NCBI GenBank assembly: GCA_963769905.1
Contig: CAVYNG010000002.1
Coordinates: 1,922,001 to 1,986,000 of the forward strand
Direction of reading: 5' to 3'
DNA: 64,000 nt
DNA from: Bog-756 sp963769905
GTDB lineage: Bacteria > Actinomycetota > Acidimicrobiia > Acidimicrobiales > RAAP-2
Shown here: piece after piece, positions 39,976 to 48,594 of the stretch
Position numbering within the stretch: the first letter of the stretch is position 1
How the letters are laid out: every line of letters starts with the position of its first letter
Position numbers and translations under genes: made by a program
Notes under the pieces: model-generated
What the model saw: the letters and a program-made list of their open reading frames with translations, nothing else
Database searches by the model: none
What the model was told of the DNA's origin: nothing

Positions 39976-40875
39976 TCAGAATCCGCCGAGGATCCGGCTG
40001 AATGCCGGGTAACCGACGAAGAGGAGGAACCCGATCAACAAGAGCGCACCGGGCAAGAACAAACGCTCTGTCGTCGCATTGGCTGCGGACTCGGCTTCCG
40101 CCTGCTCGTGGCGCCGGAGCGTGACTGCGCGGGCGTGGAGGGCCTGGCGGATCCTCGCGCCCTCAGTGCCCGCGAGCTGGAGGGTCGCGGCAAGCTCGCT
40201 CAGCTCTGGAACGCCGAGGTCGCGACCGAGTTGGCCCAGTGCCGCCCACGGCGACCTACCGCCGTCTCGGGCGGCGTGAAGCGACCTTGCCATCGTCTGG
40301 GCAGCCCAGTCAGAGCTGACCTGTGACGCCTGGAAGAGCGCCCCTTCGACACCGACTCCTCCGGCCAGGCTCAGCACGACCAGATCCACGAACGTCCCGA
40401 TGACGAAGCGGAAGTGCCGACGCCGTTCTCGCGCCCGTTTCGCCAACGCCGCGACAGGAAGGAGGAGACCGCAGGGAACGAGCAGCACCGTCGCCAACAT
40501 CGGGACCGCCAACGGGGTTGCCAAGCCGCACATGGCGGCGACGGTCCAAAGAAGCGGTGGCACGAGCATCCCGGCACCGCCGGCAATGAGAATTCGGGTC
40601 ACGAGGTCCTCGAACGTCTCACCGCTCACGGCGAGTGTCGGACCCAGCGCCTCCAGCCTCGGATGCGACAGGACTCCGCGGCTGACGAGCCACTTGGCGG
40701 CGGCACGTCCGATGCGCGTCGGATCCCGCTCGTCCGCAGAGCGCAGAGTCGACTGAACCGGTCGACTCATAATTCCGGCGATCGCCACCAACGGAGTCGA
40801 GGTGGTTCGCAATCCGGCCACAACCCCGACACAGCCGAGTCCCGCGGTGAGGCCGAGGAGGATCGCCCCGGTCAT
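39976..40875 (-). CDS. tadC: TadC-like inner-membrane platform protein
   Basis: A 299-residue T2SF-domain protein starting MTGAILLGLTAGLGCVGVVA at ATG 40875, overlapping the tadB stop (ATGA). It has an N-terminal helix, a pair around 120-155, the cytoplasmic helical T2SF domain (DLVVLSLAGGVGVEGALFQA, LGVPELSELAATLQLAGTEG) and a C-terminal pair ending LLIGFLLFVGYPAF. TadB and TadC form the platform that couples the TadA ATPase to pilin extraction. The next gene, flp, follows after 67 nt. Confidence 0.88.
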   Translation of the reverse strand: MTGAILLGLTAGLGCVGVVAGLRTTSTPLVAIAGIMSRPVQSTLRSADERDPTRIGRAAAKWLVSRGVLSHPRLEALGPTLAVSGETFEDLVTRILIAGGAGMLVPPLLWTVAAMCGLATPLAVPMLATVLLVPCGLLLPVAALAKRARERRRHFRFVIGTFVDLVVLSLAGGVGVEGALFQASQVSSDWAAQTMARSLHAARDGGRSPWAALGQLGRDLGVPELSELAATLQLAGTEGARIRQALHARAVTLRRHEQAEAESAANATTERLFLPGALLLIGFLLFVGYPAFSRILGGF

Positions 40876-41738
40876 CGCTCCGTCACCGTCGGTCCGAGGA
40901 GCCGCACGGGCTTCGGTGGCCGCGCCAACCAGACCATCAAGGTCAGACCGGAGCCGTAGAGCGTCGCGACCAGGGCGAGTACGACCTGGCCCTTCGTCGT
41001 CCCGAAGGGCGACAGGTACGAATGGGCCAAAAGCGCGAGCCCGGATGCGAACGCGACCGAGAAGACGAGCACCGTGCGCACACCGCTTCGTACCGACGCC
41101 CGGCTCGTCTCGATGCGGAGCCGCAACGCCGCCTCCTCGCGCGTCGAATCCGCAAGCGACGCGAGAAGGTCGCCCAGCTTTTGCGCTCGGGACGTGACCG
41201 CCAAAAGGAGGGCGCAGACCACTCGGTCGGCACACGGGTCCGCGACGTCGTCGGCGAACTGGAGCAACGCCTCGCGAGGGTGAATGCCGGCGTTCAGCTG
41301 GGCCGAGAGCCGGGTCGCGGCGGCCCGGATCGGCGGAGGGCTGATCGACGAGGTCGCAATGACGGCTTGGCCGAGGCCGGCCGCAGCTGCCAGTGTTCCC
41401 TGCAGCATCTCCGTCCAGGTCGCAATCGCCTCGATCCTCGCGATGGCGACTTCCCCGGAGGTGAGGGCAAACAGACTCGGAACCGCGTAGGCAGCCACTC
41501 CGGCAATCGGGACTGCGACCACCCAACCCGTGATCAGACCGAAGAAGGCAGCGGCCAGACAGGCGAGCGCCAACCGTGGCAGATGGTGCTTCCACCACCT
41601 CAGGGGACCCGACGTGCCGACCCCGCCTGTCGAGTCGCTGCCGTGCGAAGACCACCGACCTCGCGTCGACACGACGGCGCCGACGAGACCGACCCCGAAG
41701 CCGATGCCGCAAAGGACGACGAGCACCGCTTCCCTCAC
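40872..41738 (-). CDS. tadB: TadB-like inner-membrane platform protein
   Basis: A 288-residue T2SF-domain protein. GTG 41738 (MREAVLVVLCGIGFGVGLVG) overlaps the tadA stop (GTGA). There are hydrophobic segments at about 3-22, 50-85 and two at the C-terminus (VLVFSVAFASGLALLAHSYL; VVLALVATLYGSGLTLMVWL), with a cytoplasmic helical domain between (EAIATWTEMLQGTLAAAAGL, ALLQFADDVADPCADRVVCA). The frame is open upstream to 41957, inside tadA, without coding similarity. Confidence 0.87.
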   Translation of the reverse strand: MREAVLVVLCGIGFGVGLVGAVVSTRGRWSSHGSDSTGGVGTSGPLRWWKHHLPRLALACLAAAFFGLITGWVVAVPIAGVAAYAVPSLFALTSGEVAIARIEAIATWTEMLQGTLAAAAGLGQAVIATSSISPPPIRAAATRLSAQLNAGIHPREALLQFADDVADPCADRVVCALLLAVTSRAQKLGDLLASLADSTREEAALRLRIETSRASVRSGVRTVLVFSVAFASGLALLAHSYLSPFGTTKGQVVLALVATLYGSGLTLMVWLARPPKPVRLLGPTVTER

Positions 41739-43141
41739 GCCGGTGCTCCCAGACGGTCGACTCGGAGGGGTTGGTATCCGAACCTGATCAACTCGTCCCG
41801 TGTCTCGGGTCGGAGTGGGGAAGCCGGTACCGCCCTTCGGTCCATTCCCGGGCGGTAGATCTCGTTGGAGATCACCTGCACTCCTTCGGCATCGACGACT
41901 TCCCGAACGGACGAGATGAAGCGCGTGCGAGCACTTCGAGGTGGGAACGACGTCCAAAGCACGCCTTCGGCCCGTTCGCCGTCGCTGTCATCCCATTGGC
42001 CCGTGTCGTCGGTGCGGTGCGACGCCGCCTCGTCGTGCACGGCGGTGTCGAGGAACACGACGAAATGGATCGCGCCTCCGACGAGGAGGTTGGCAGCCTC
42101 GAGCGGGAGCCGCTCCGGCGCCTGCACCGCGTAGGAGGCGATCCGCCGGAACACCCCTGCCGAGGAGTCCGCGTGGATCGTGCACATCGAGCCCGACCGA
42201 CCCTGGCTCATGGCGTTGAGCATCGGTAGGACTTCGTCTCCGAGAACCTCGCCGACGATGACCCGGTCGGCGTTCATGCGGAGCGCGCGGCGGACGAGAT
42301 CGGCAACGGAGATCAACCCTTGCCCCTCCACGTTGGCGGGTCGCGCCTCGAGTGCGACCACGTCCGGATGCCGAGCCGGCATATCGTCGAGACCCAGCTC
42401 GAACGCTTGCTCGATGGTGACGATCCGTTCCCGCGGCGGAACCTCGGCCGCAAGCGCTCGCAGCAGTGTCGTCTTGCCGGAATTCATGGCGCCCGCGACG
42501 ACGATGTTCTTTCTTGCCCGGACGGCGGCGGCCACCAACGACGCCAGTGAGGGGTCGACCGAACCGAGTGTCACAAGCTCGTCCAAGGAGAGGTCGCTGT
42601 ACCGGTGCCGTCGGATCGACACGGCCGGACGGGAGGTCACCGCCATCAGCGCCGAGAGCCGGCTTCCTCCCGGCAGCTGCAGGTCGAGCTCGGGCCGGGC
42701 GAGGTCGAACCGACGCTCCGACAGCCCGAATCTCGTACCGGCCGTCCGGATCATCTCGACCAGGTCCTCGTCGGAGTGAGCGACCGGAGGCATCAAGACC
42801 TTGGAGCCGTCGGCGTAGGTCACCCACACGCGGTCGCAGCCGTTGATGTCGATGTTCTCGATGTCGGAATCGTCGACCAGTCGCTGCAGCCGGCCCATTC
42901 CGAACAGCGCATCGAGAACCTCTTGCGCCATCCGTTGCTCGGTTCCGGGGTCATCGAGCGCGGACCAGCTGCCGTCTGGGCCGACGAGCGTGTCGAGATG
43001 AGAGAAGATCCGTTGCCGTGCGTACTCCTTGCGATCGTCGCCGATCAGTTCGGTGGCACCCGGTGTTGCCAGGTCCTCCGCGACCAGCTGCCGGATCATC
43101 GAGGCCATCGAACCGTTTGCCGCTTCGGAGTTCTTGTTCAC
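41735..43141 (-). CDS. tadA: Tad pilus ATPase TadA/CpaF
   Basis: A 468-residue secretion ATPase. GTG 43141 is chosen because it overlaps the cpaE-like stop (GTGA); an earlier GTG at 43189 is possible. Motifs: DSDIENIDINGCDRVWVTYADG in the N-terminal domain, Walker A AGAMNSGKTTLLR, Asp box TIEQAFELGL, Walker B ADRVIVGEVLGDE, and His box GRSGSMCTIHADSS. The hexamer energises Flp pilus assembly. The catalytic set is complete, in contrast to the CpaE-like protein next to it. Confidence 0.93.
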   Translation of the reverse strand: MNKNSEAANGSMASMIRQLVAEDLATPGATELIGDDRKEYARQRIFSHLDTLVGPDGSWSALDDPGTEQRMAQEVLDALFGMGRLQRLVDDSDIENIDINGCDRVWVTYADGSKVLMPPVAHSDEDLVEMIRTAGTRFGLSERRFDLARPELDLQLPGGSRLSALMAVTSRPAVSIRRHRYSDLSLDELVTLGSVDPSLASLVAAAVRARKNIVVAGAMNSGKTTLLRALAAEVPPRERIVTIEQAFELGLDDMPARHPDVVALEARPANVEGQGLISVADLVRRALRMNADRVIVGEVLGDEVLPMLNAMSQGRSGSMCTIHADSSAGVFRRIASYAVQAPERLPLEAANLLVGGAIHFVVFLDTAVHDEAASHRTDDTGQWDDSDGERAEGVLWTSFPPRSARTRFISSVREVVDAEGVQVISNEIYRPGMDRRAVPASPLRPETRDELIRFGYQPLRVDRLGAPA

Positions 43142-43917
43142 CTTGCTGACCTGATCATGTGATCCGCGACCACTGGCTGCCCGTCCCACTCGGAGCAGCC
43201 GGCCGCCGCGGATGACATGCGTGCCAGTTCCAAGGCGAGTCGGGCTGCCGAAGCGACGAGCCCCGAGCGCGACAGGCGACGACGTCCGCGTCGCCCGCCA
43301 CTCGCCACGGCCGCGGCACCCGGATCTGAACTGATCCTCGAGAGAAGACGAATCCCGGTGAACGCCTCGATCTCCTCGTCCGTGCGATGGTGCGTGCCGA
43401 CGACCACCAGTCCGAGCTTCGCTCCGTAGCGTTCGGTCAGTGACGTCGAGCGAAGGCGCACCGCGATCAGCGAAGGCGCGTCCGCCTTGGCAACGAGGAC
43501 GATCTCATCCGATCCTCCGAGCCAGTAGCTCGCGCATTCGTCTTCGGTCGTCGGAAGCCGGCCCAAATCGACGAGGACGTCCCGGGCGCCGTCCTTTGCA
43601 GAGTCCAACAGGCCAGAGATCGCCGAATGGTCGGACGACTCGGCGGGCTCGGTCCCGACGAGGACGTCGAGCCCGCTCGCCAGTTGCTGCAGGTGGGGGT
43701 CGAGCGCCGCGCGTCTGCCTTCACGACGGAGGGACGTTGCAAAAGACGGCCACCCGCATCTCGAGGAGAGCTCGAAGCGTGCGGCCAGGTCGCCGCCTGC
43801 CGGATCGCATTCCGCCACGATCGGAGCCGGCGAGTGAGGCCATTTCGCAGCCACGAGGCATGCAAGTGTCGTCACACCGGGCGAGCCCTTGAACGAGGCG
43901 AAGGCAGTGACCGTCAC
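43138..43917 (-). CDS. CpaE/TadZ-like MinD-fold protein with degenerate P-loop
   Basis: A 259-residue ParA/MinD-like protein starting MTVTAFASFKGSPGVTTLAC at GTG 43917 (GTGA overlap with cpaB). The deviant Walker A, normally KGGxGKTT, reads KGSPGVTT: the first Lys (K10) remains, but the P-loop Lys is Val (V15). The MinD-like AECDPAGGDLAARF (switch I region) and LVDLGRLP are kept. CpaE/TadZ localises the Tad machine at the pole. ATP hydrolysis is doubtful here. There is no separate receiver domain at the N-terminus, unlike Caulobacter CpaE. Confidence 0.8.
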   Translation of the reverse strand: MTVTAFASFKGSPGVTTLACLVAAKWPHSPAPIVAECDPAGGDLAARFELSSRCGWPSFATSLRREGRRAALDPHLQQLASGLDVLVGTEPAESSDHSAISGLLDSAKDGARDVLVDLGRLPTTEDECASYWLGGSDEIVLVAKADAPSLIAVRLRSTSLTERYGAKLGLVVVGTHHRTDEEIEAFTGIRLLSRISSDPGAAAVASGGRRGRRRLSRSGLVASAARLALELARMSSAAAGCSEWDGQPVVADHMIRSAR

Positions 43918-44702
43918 TTCGACCCTCCACCCGCGTTCGCGCTTTCGCCGGTCGTCGCCCCGCTCCCGACGTCGGGTAGGAGGACCAGACTCGCCTGATC
44001 TGCGGCCGAGGCGGTCGAAACGGCGGCAGCGAGAGTGGTCGGCACCTCCACCGAGACGAGATCCGACACCGAACCCCCAGAGTTCGTACCCGGAGTCGCC
44101 ACCGCGAAGACCGTGGCTTGCGGGACGAGCACACCGCTGCTCGCAGTCGCTCCGGAGTTGTCGTTCGGCGTACTCGATCCGCCTCCCGCGACGGTCGGAA
44201 GCGGCGACCCGGGGCTCGCGGTCTGCACCACCATGACCTGGTCGCCCGGTTGCAGGCCGGTCGACGGATACTGCCCGTCCTTCAGGGCGATCCCGACGAC
44301 CGCCTCGCCTTGAGGAATCTCCGAGGCGGAGGTGAGATCGCCTGGGACGAGCAACGAACCGGCGGGGATGGTCACCGCCGCGCGCTTTCCGGACACCGAC
44401 GCAGTTAGTGACACCGGGATCGCTTCGACGCCCCCGGACAGATTTGCGCTTGCCTCTCCCAGATCGGCCGCACTCAACATCTCGCCCTTCTCGACCGGCT
44501 GGGTCACGACGAGGACCTGCTGTTGGTGTCGCGCCGAGGAGTAGAGGCTCATGAAGGCGGCGATGCTCACGACGACCACGGCAGCGGACGCGGCGGCGAG
44601 AAGTGGTCTCTTGCTGCGAGGCCGCGTCGGGAGTGGGCGGTCGGGTTCGAGCGAGCTTCGCTCGCCAGTCACCGTCGAATTGCGGTCGAGGAGCGACGTC
44701 AT
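43914..44702 (-). CDS. CpaB/RcpC-like SAF-domain protein
   Basis: A 262-residue protein starting MTSLLDRNSTVTGE at ATG 44702, which overlaps the upstream stop (TGATG-type). It has one membrane helix (about 38-58, LLAAASAAVVVVSIAAFMSL) and a SAF domain (about 68-130: VLVVTQPVEKGEMLSAADL, AVTIPAGSLLVPGDL) followed by a RcpC-like part (GLQPGDQVMVVQTASPGS). CpaB proteins lie at the envelope and support pilus export. The C-terminal end is a Gly/Ser/Ala-rich tail. Confidence 0.85.
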   Translation of the reverse strand: MTSLLDRNSTVTGERSSLEPDRPLPTRPRSKRPLLAAASAAVVVVSIAAFMSLYSSARHQQQVLVVTQPVEKGEMLSAADLGEASANLSGGVEAIPVSLTASVSGKRAAVTIPAGSLLVPGDLTSASEIPQGEAVVGIALKDGQYPSTGLQPGDQVMVVQTASPGSPLPTVAGGGSSTPNDNSGATASSGVLVPQATVFAVATPGTNSGGSVSDLVSVEVPTTLAAAVSTASAADQASLVLLPDVGSGATTGESANAGGGSK

Positions 44703-45670
44703 GCCGCCCACCATGGACCCGCGCCCTTCGCGCCTCCCGCCCCACTCAGGCCACTCACGCACGCGGGGCACGGGGGAGTGACAAGCGATGTCGTGTCGAC
44801 GCTCTGGACCTGTTCGACCCGAAGCGCCGACGTCGACGACGTGGAGAGTGGCGGAAGGCCACCTCCACCCGCAGCTCCCTGCGCCGACCACGAGACGCTC
44901 CACGAAATAGTCGCCCTCACCAGGAATGCTCCGTCGTCCGGATTTCCGTCGGCCGAGGGTTGACCTGCCGACGACACCGAGTACCGGTACGAGCAGTCCG
45001 TCGCCTGGGCGCTGCTGGCGAGAGCAGGTTCATATGCGACTCCTGGTCCAGCACAGGTGACAGAACCGCCGTCGCCCATCGACCAGGTCACCGAGGTGGG
45101 TACGGCGGACGCCGTTGCGCTGACCGGTCCTGCATTGGCGGTGACCTGGTAGGCGTGCCACACACTCGAATCGATCCAGAGCCACGTCGCGAGGTTCACG
45201 ACCGACGCGCCCGAAGGATTCGTGCCGATGGGCGGATTTGGAAGGACGATCGATTTCTCGGCCTGAAGGGCGAGCGAGTAGGGGTCGACAGGGGGTGCGC
45301 CGGGAGAGGCCTGGTCGGGAATCCACTCCGTCTGCGTGCTCTGCGCGCCGGTCGCGACGTCGACACAGGTCACCGAGTACCAAGCCCCCGGAGAGGCTCC
45401 ACCCGGCGGTTGGCTCTGGTCGTTGAGCGTGAGCAGGGTGTAGGTGCACGTCCAGGGACTTGCGCCACCGCCCTGACCGCCGCCGCCTGGTGCACCAGGT
45501 GCTCCGCCCGACGAGCCCCCGCTCCCGGCTCCCACAGTCACCGAGCCCCCGGGTCCGTCTCCACCCGTGGCTGCGGCGAACGTCGTCGAAGGCTCGAGCC
45601 CCGACGCGCCGATGCACCCGACCGCGATGAGGAAAGCGACGAGAGCGGCGACGCGGCGGCTTCGTCTCAC
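44699..45670 (-). CDS. Secreted glycine-rich hypothetical protein of the Tad operon
   Basis: A 323-residue exported protein. GTG 45670 gives a basic start and a signal peptide (RRVAALVAFLIAVGCIGASG), and overlaps the upstream stop (GTGA); GTG/ATG starts further upstream lie inside the preceding gene. A Gly-rich stretch (about 48-75) precedes a domain with Trp- and Cys-containing beta-strand-like segments (WTCTYTLLTLNDQSQPPGG, WSMGDGGSVTCAGPG, TDCSYRYSVSS). I do not recognise the family. Similar secreted proteins accompany actinobacterial Tad genes and may be surface or pilus-tip components; this is inference. Confidence 0.7.
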   Translation of the reverse strand: MRRSRRVAALVAFLIAVGCIGASGLEPSTTFAAATGGDGPGGSVTVGAGSGGSSGGAPGAPGGGGQGGGASPWTCTYTLLTLNDQSQPPGGASPGAWYSVTCVDVATGAQSTQTEWIPDQASPGAPPVDPYSLALQAEKSIVLPNPPIGTNPSGASVVNLATWLWIDSSVWHAYQVTANAGPVSATASAVPTSVTWSMGDGGSVTCAGPGVAYEPALASSAQATDCSYRYSVSSAGQPSADGNPDDGAFLVRATISWSVSWSAQGAAGGGGLPPLSTSSTSALRVEQVQSVDTTSLVTPPCPACVSGLSGAGGAKGAGPWWAA

Positions 45671-46260
45671 GATCCCGAGCACTGCCCTACTCCCACCGTC
45701 TGGGAAGCGAGTTTCCATCCGCCCCCTGTGAACTCCATCGTCGACCGAAGCAGCTCGAACGCGACTTCGCCAGGTACGCCGGGGACGGGCTTACCCGTCG
45801 AAGCGGACACGACGATCTCCGCGTCGTGGACACAGGAGGTGACCTGCGCGAGCTCCGAACCGAACAGCCGGATACTCGGTGTCCCGTATTGCGCTGCTCC
45901 CGTTGCGACCTCGTCCGAGGCCTGCATCTGCTCGAGCAAGGCCTGTGTCGCACTGAGCTGTGGGGCCACGGTTGTCGCAGCCAGGTCGGGTTGGGTGGGG
46001 TCGGCTGTCAGTGCTGCATCGTCGAAAGCGTGCTCCGCAGCGAGCCAGGCGGAGACGACGGCCGCGTTTGCGGCCCCCCCTGAGGCGCCGTCAGGGGTGG
46101 CAGGCGATCTCTTCGCCGCCGGTTCGGGGCGATCACTCGAAGTGCTCTTCGCGGTCGTCGTGCACGAGGTCACGACAAGAAGAACGACGAAGACCCCGAC
46201 TCCCGACAGCCGACCGCGTCGATTCGCGATCACCTCTGGACTGCGCCCTGCCACCCTCAT
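45667..46260 (-). CDS. Putative lipoprotein, first gene of the Tad operon
   Basis: A 197-residue protein starting MRVAGRSPEVIANRRGR at ATG 46260. A hydrophobic segment GVGVFVVLLVVTSC ends in a lipobox-like VTSC, so it is probably a lipid-anchored exported protein. The mature part (about 160 residues) is Ala/Ser/Thr-rich with a small alpha/beta domain (AAVVSAWLAAEHAFDDAALT, EVAFELLRSTMEFTGGGWKL). The family is not recognised. It overlaps the next gene by 4 nt. Confidence 0.7.
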   Translation of the reverse strand: MRVAGRSPEVIANRRGRLSGVGVFVVLLVVTSCTTTAKSTSSDRPEPAAKRSPATPDGASGGAANAAVVSAWLAAEHAFDDAALTADPTQPDLAATTVAPQLSATQALLEQMQASDEVATGAAQYGTPSIRLFGSELAQVTSCVHDAEIVVSASTGKPVPGVPGEVAFELLRSTMEFTGGGWKLASQTVGVGQCSGS

Positions 46261-46269
46261 CGGGGCGGG

Positions 46270-46298
46270 ACCATAAAGAACTGCCGGACAACGCGCAA
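46270..46298 (-). promoter_or_regulatory. Promoter of the Tad operon (TTGCGC-17-TATGGT)
   Basis: On the minus strand, TTGCGC (46298-46293) and TATGGT (46275-46270) are separated by exactly 17 nt, and TATGGT ends nine bases before the first ATG (46260). Confidence 0.6.
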
Positions 46299-46303
46299 CG
46301 ATG

Positions 46304-46322
46304 TTTGCACACCCTGTGCAAA
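46304..46322. promoter_or_regulatory. Perfect palindrome upstream of the Tad promoter
   Basis: TTTGCACA-CCC-TGTGCAAA has 8-bp perfect arms. It ends 5 bases before the -35 hexamer (reading towards the operon), a place typical of activator binding. The cognate regulator is unknown. Confidence 0.6.
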
Positions 46323-46746
46323 TTGTTTTGATCCCTGCGCTCCGGCTCGGCCACCGAGACGGTCCGCTCTGAAGCCAAGAATCCCTGCTCCGCAGGTGTG
46401 TGATCGAAGCTCGCCCAGAGTCCTGACCCTGCTCGCACATCGGAGCAGGATCGGCGCCGTACCTTGCACCGCGCCTTGCTGGCCTTCTTGTCGAGCGAGA
46501 TCGCCGGGAGGCTTCGCAGGTCAATCCCGTCACCGGCCCGGTCAATTCTCGTTGCCGTGCAGGGATTTCGGCAGGTGTGGGCTGCCTCGGGATATGCCCG
46601 CTGGAGGACTGTTACGCGGCGTGACGCGACGGCCACACATTGTGGAGAGACTTTGTTGTACCGCTGATGCCGCCCGGTCGAACTCATCCATTCCGAATGA
46701 ATTCCATTGCGCGGCGCGAAGACGGCAAACAATGTCGCCGGCTGAT

Positions 46747-47898
46747 TCACCTGGCGGCGATGAGCTCCCATTCGCGACCGAACCAGCGCTGAACCCTGCT
46801 CGAACCGAACTCCGTCTTGTCGGAGGCGATCGCCGCAGACGGGCCGTCGATCGAACCTACGGGAGCCTGTCCAGCGCGGAAGGTCACCTCCACTCGGGCG
46901 ACCATGTCCCTGCCGAACTCCATGTAGCAGACGCCACGACCGTCGTAGGTCGCAGATTTCGAGCTACCCCGCAATCGGGCAAGGATCTGGTCGGCGACGA
47001 CGGACGCTTGACCCTCTGAGAACACCCCGGCCTTCGGAGTGCCGACGCTCGTGACGTCGCCGACCGCGTAGACATCCGGGTGATTCGTCTCGAGAGTGAG
47101 TGGATCGACCGGCACCCAACCGTCCACAGTCAGTCCCGACCGCTCGACGACTTCCGGCGCTCTGTGCTTCGGAACGCCGAGGAAGAGATCGAAGGGGATC
47201 TCGCCACCGTCCGCGAGTTTGGCGGCCTTCCGACCCGGATCGAGCCCCACGACGAGACAGTCCGGCCTCCAGTTGATGTCACGCTCCGCAAACGCGACCA
47301 ACAGCGCCTCCGATGCCGCCGGCGAAGGCGGGATGGGCGCGCCCATCGGCATCAGCAGCGAAACGGTCGAAGTCTCACGAAGGCCCCGTTCGACCAGGAA
47401 GTCGTGCATCAACAGCGCCGTCTCGCTCGGCGCTGGGGGGCATTTGAACGGCGTCGAGGTCACGCCGACGATCACATCTCCACCCTCGAAGGAGGAGAGG
47501 ACGTCACGCAGGGCAAATGCGCCCTCGACCGTGTAGAACTCGTGGCCAACCGCCTCGAGCCCCGGTGTTGCCGAGGGGTCGAGATCCGCACCGAGAGCGA
47601 CGACGAGGATGTCGGCTTCGAAGGTCCCCGCCTCGGTCTCGACGCTCTTGGCAATCGGGTCGATCGCACCGATGGTCGCTCTCACGAACTCGAGTCCGGG
47701 CTTGTCGATGTCCCTGTAGGGGTGGAACACCGCGGAGGGGACGGTTCTCCCGAACATCACGTCGAGCTTCGAGAATCCGAATATGAACCCCTCGCCCTTG
47801 TCGATGAGGACGACGTCTGCTTCGTCTCCGAGCTCTTCCGAAAGCCGCGTCGACAGCTCGAGTCCGCCAAAGCCGGCACCCAATATCACGATCCGCAT
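46747..47898 (-). CDS. FAD-dependent pyridine nucleotide-disulfide-type oxidoreductase (SQR-like)
   Basis: A 383-residue flavoprotein beginning MRIVILGAGFGGLELSTRL at ATG 47898, with the FAD motif GAGFGG, the SQR/FCSD-type loop VTSTPFKCPPAPSETALL carrying a conserved Cys, and the second FAD motif DVYAVGDVTSVGTPKAGVFS. This group includes sulfide:quinone reductases and related quinone- or NAD(P)H-dependent enzymes; with only one clear conserved Cys, sulfide oxidation should not be assumed. It is a single gene separated from the Tad operon by the control region. Confidence 0.82.
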   Translation of the reverse strand: MRIVILGAGFGGLELSTRLSEELGDEADVVLIDKGEGFIFGFSKLDVMFGRTVPSAVFHPYRDIDKPGLEFVRATIGAIDPIAKSVETEAGTFEADILVVALGADLDPSATPGLEAVGHEFYTVEGAFALRDVLSSFEGGDVIVGVTSTPFKCPPAPSETALLMHDFLVERGLRETSTVSLLMPMGAPIPPSPAASEALLVAFAERDINWRPDCLVVGLDPGRKAAKLADGGEIPFDLFLGVPKHRAPEVVERSGLTVDGWVPVDPLTLETNHPDVYAVGDVTSVGTPKAGVFSEGQASVVADQILARLRGSSKSATYDGRGVCYMEFGRDMVARVEVTFRAGQAPVGSIDGPSAAIASDKTEFGSSRVQRWFGREWELIAAR

Positions 47899-48009
47899 TG
47901 CAGTGACGTTAGCCAACAGGTGCCGTCTGGTCCGCCGGGTGTCGGAGCTGAGGAGGGTCGGATGCGTCAGAAGCTGTTTCAGGGACTCCGGTCGCTCGGG
48001 GACCTTCCG

Positions 48010-48366
48010 CTACTCGAGTTCCTTCCAGTGCGGCCGCCTGAACAGTCGGGCGAACCTGGCACTCAGGGATGAGCCTTCGTCATAGGTAGCGTCGAGATGG
48101 AGGACCGGGGGACCGTCTGGTGCCGGTAGTGCTGCTGCTTGTTCATCAGAGAGGGCGCATCGAATGTACGACGTAGTGATCTCGGCAATTTGATCTCGCC
48201 CGACGAATCGATGGCCGTGCTTCGTGCCAACGACGATCCCGTCGAACTCATCTAGCTCGGGTATCTGCAGGACGTGGACAACTTTTCCGAACTCGGAGCC
48301 GGTTGAGCTGAGCACGGGAGTGTCATTCGCGAGCGCAAGATACGAAATCGGTTTTCCTTCGTCCAT
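48010..48366 (-). CDS. Small hypothetical protein, possibly PRC-barrel-like
   Basis: A 118-residue protein beginning MDEGKPISYLALANDTPVLS at ATG 48366, which follows a GAGGAGA ribosome site. VLSSTGSEFGKVVHVLQIPE and FDGIVVGTKHGHRFVGRDQI resemble a PRC-barrel or a related small beta-barrel. The C-terminus is basic (ARFARLFRRPHWKELE). No membrane segment. Function unknown. Confidence 0.65.
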   Translation of the reverse strand: MDEGKPISYLALANDTPVLSSTGSEFGKVVHVLQIPELDEFDGIVVGTKHGHRFVGRDQIAEITTSYIRCALSDEQAAALPAPDGPPVLHLDATYDEGSSLSARFARLFRRPHWKELE

Positions 48367-48581
48367 GCGGTCTCCTCTGTTGGTGTCAGCCAAGTCCAAA
48401 CAGTTTCGACTGTACCGGTCTGGCCTGCCGAGCAGTCGAACGACCCGAGCACCGGTCCGGGCAACTGTGGGACCGGGTTCGGATGACCACAACGCCAGCT
48501 CCAAGACGGTCATCAACGTGCCACGGAAAGCTCGCCTCCGGTTCCCGCGTCTGCGGTGGCGCCAGCAGGGCCGATCCGGCA

Positions 48582-48587
48582 TAAGGT
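48582..48587 (+). promoter_or_regulatory. -10 box (TAAGGT) of the SRPBCC gene, likely leaderless
   Basis: TAAGGT is followed by seven bases and ATG 48595, matching the -10-to-start spacing seen at other single genes in the window. Confidence 0.45.
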
Positions 48588-48594
48588 CCGGTCT

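Larger units (their letters stand above)
46261..46746. other. Upstream control region of the Tad operon
   Basis: This 486-base gap contains the Tad promoter (46270-46298) and the palindrome at 46304-46322. Beyond about 46330 no gene or further element was identified; open frames there have no ribosome site or recognisable product. Confidence 0.5.

Noticed and set aside
35062..46260. Interpretation of the operon as a type II secretion system
   Set aside because: CpaB, CpaE-like, TadA, TadB, TadC, Flp and TadE/G-like genes in this order identify a Tad pilus; no secretin or GspG-type pilin is present.
46396..46746. Coding gene in the gap upstream of the Tad operon
   Set aside because: Frames here have no start context, no family similarity and mixed composition; region treated as control sequence.
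46747..47898. Firm call as sulfide:quinone reductase
   Set aside because: Only one characteristic Cys segment is clear; related enzymes with other substrates share it, so only the broad class is given.
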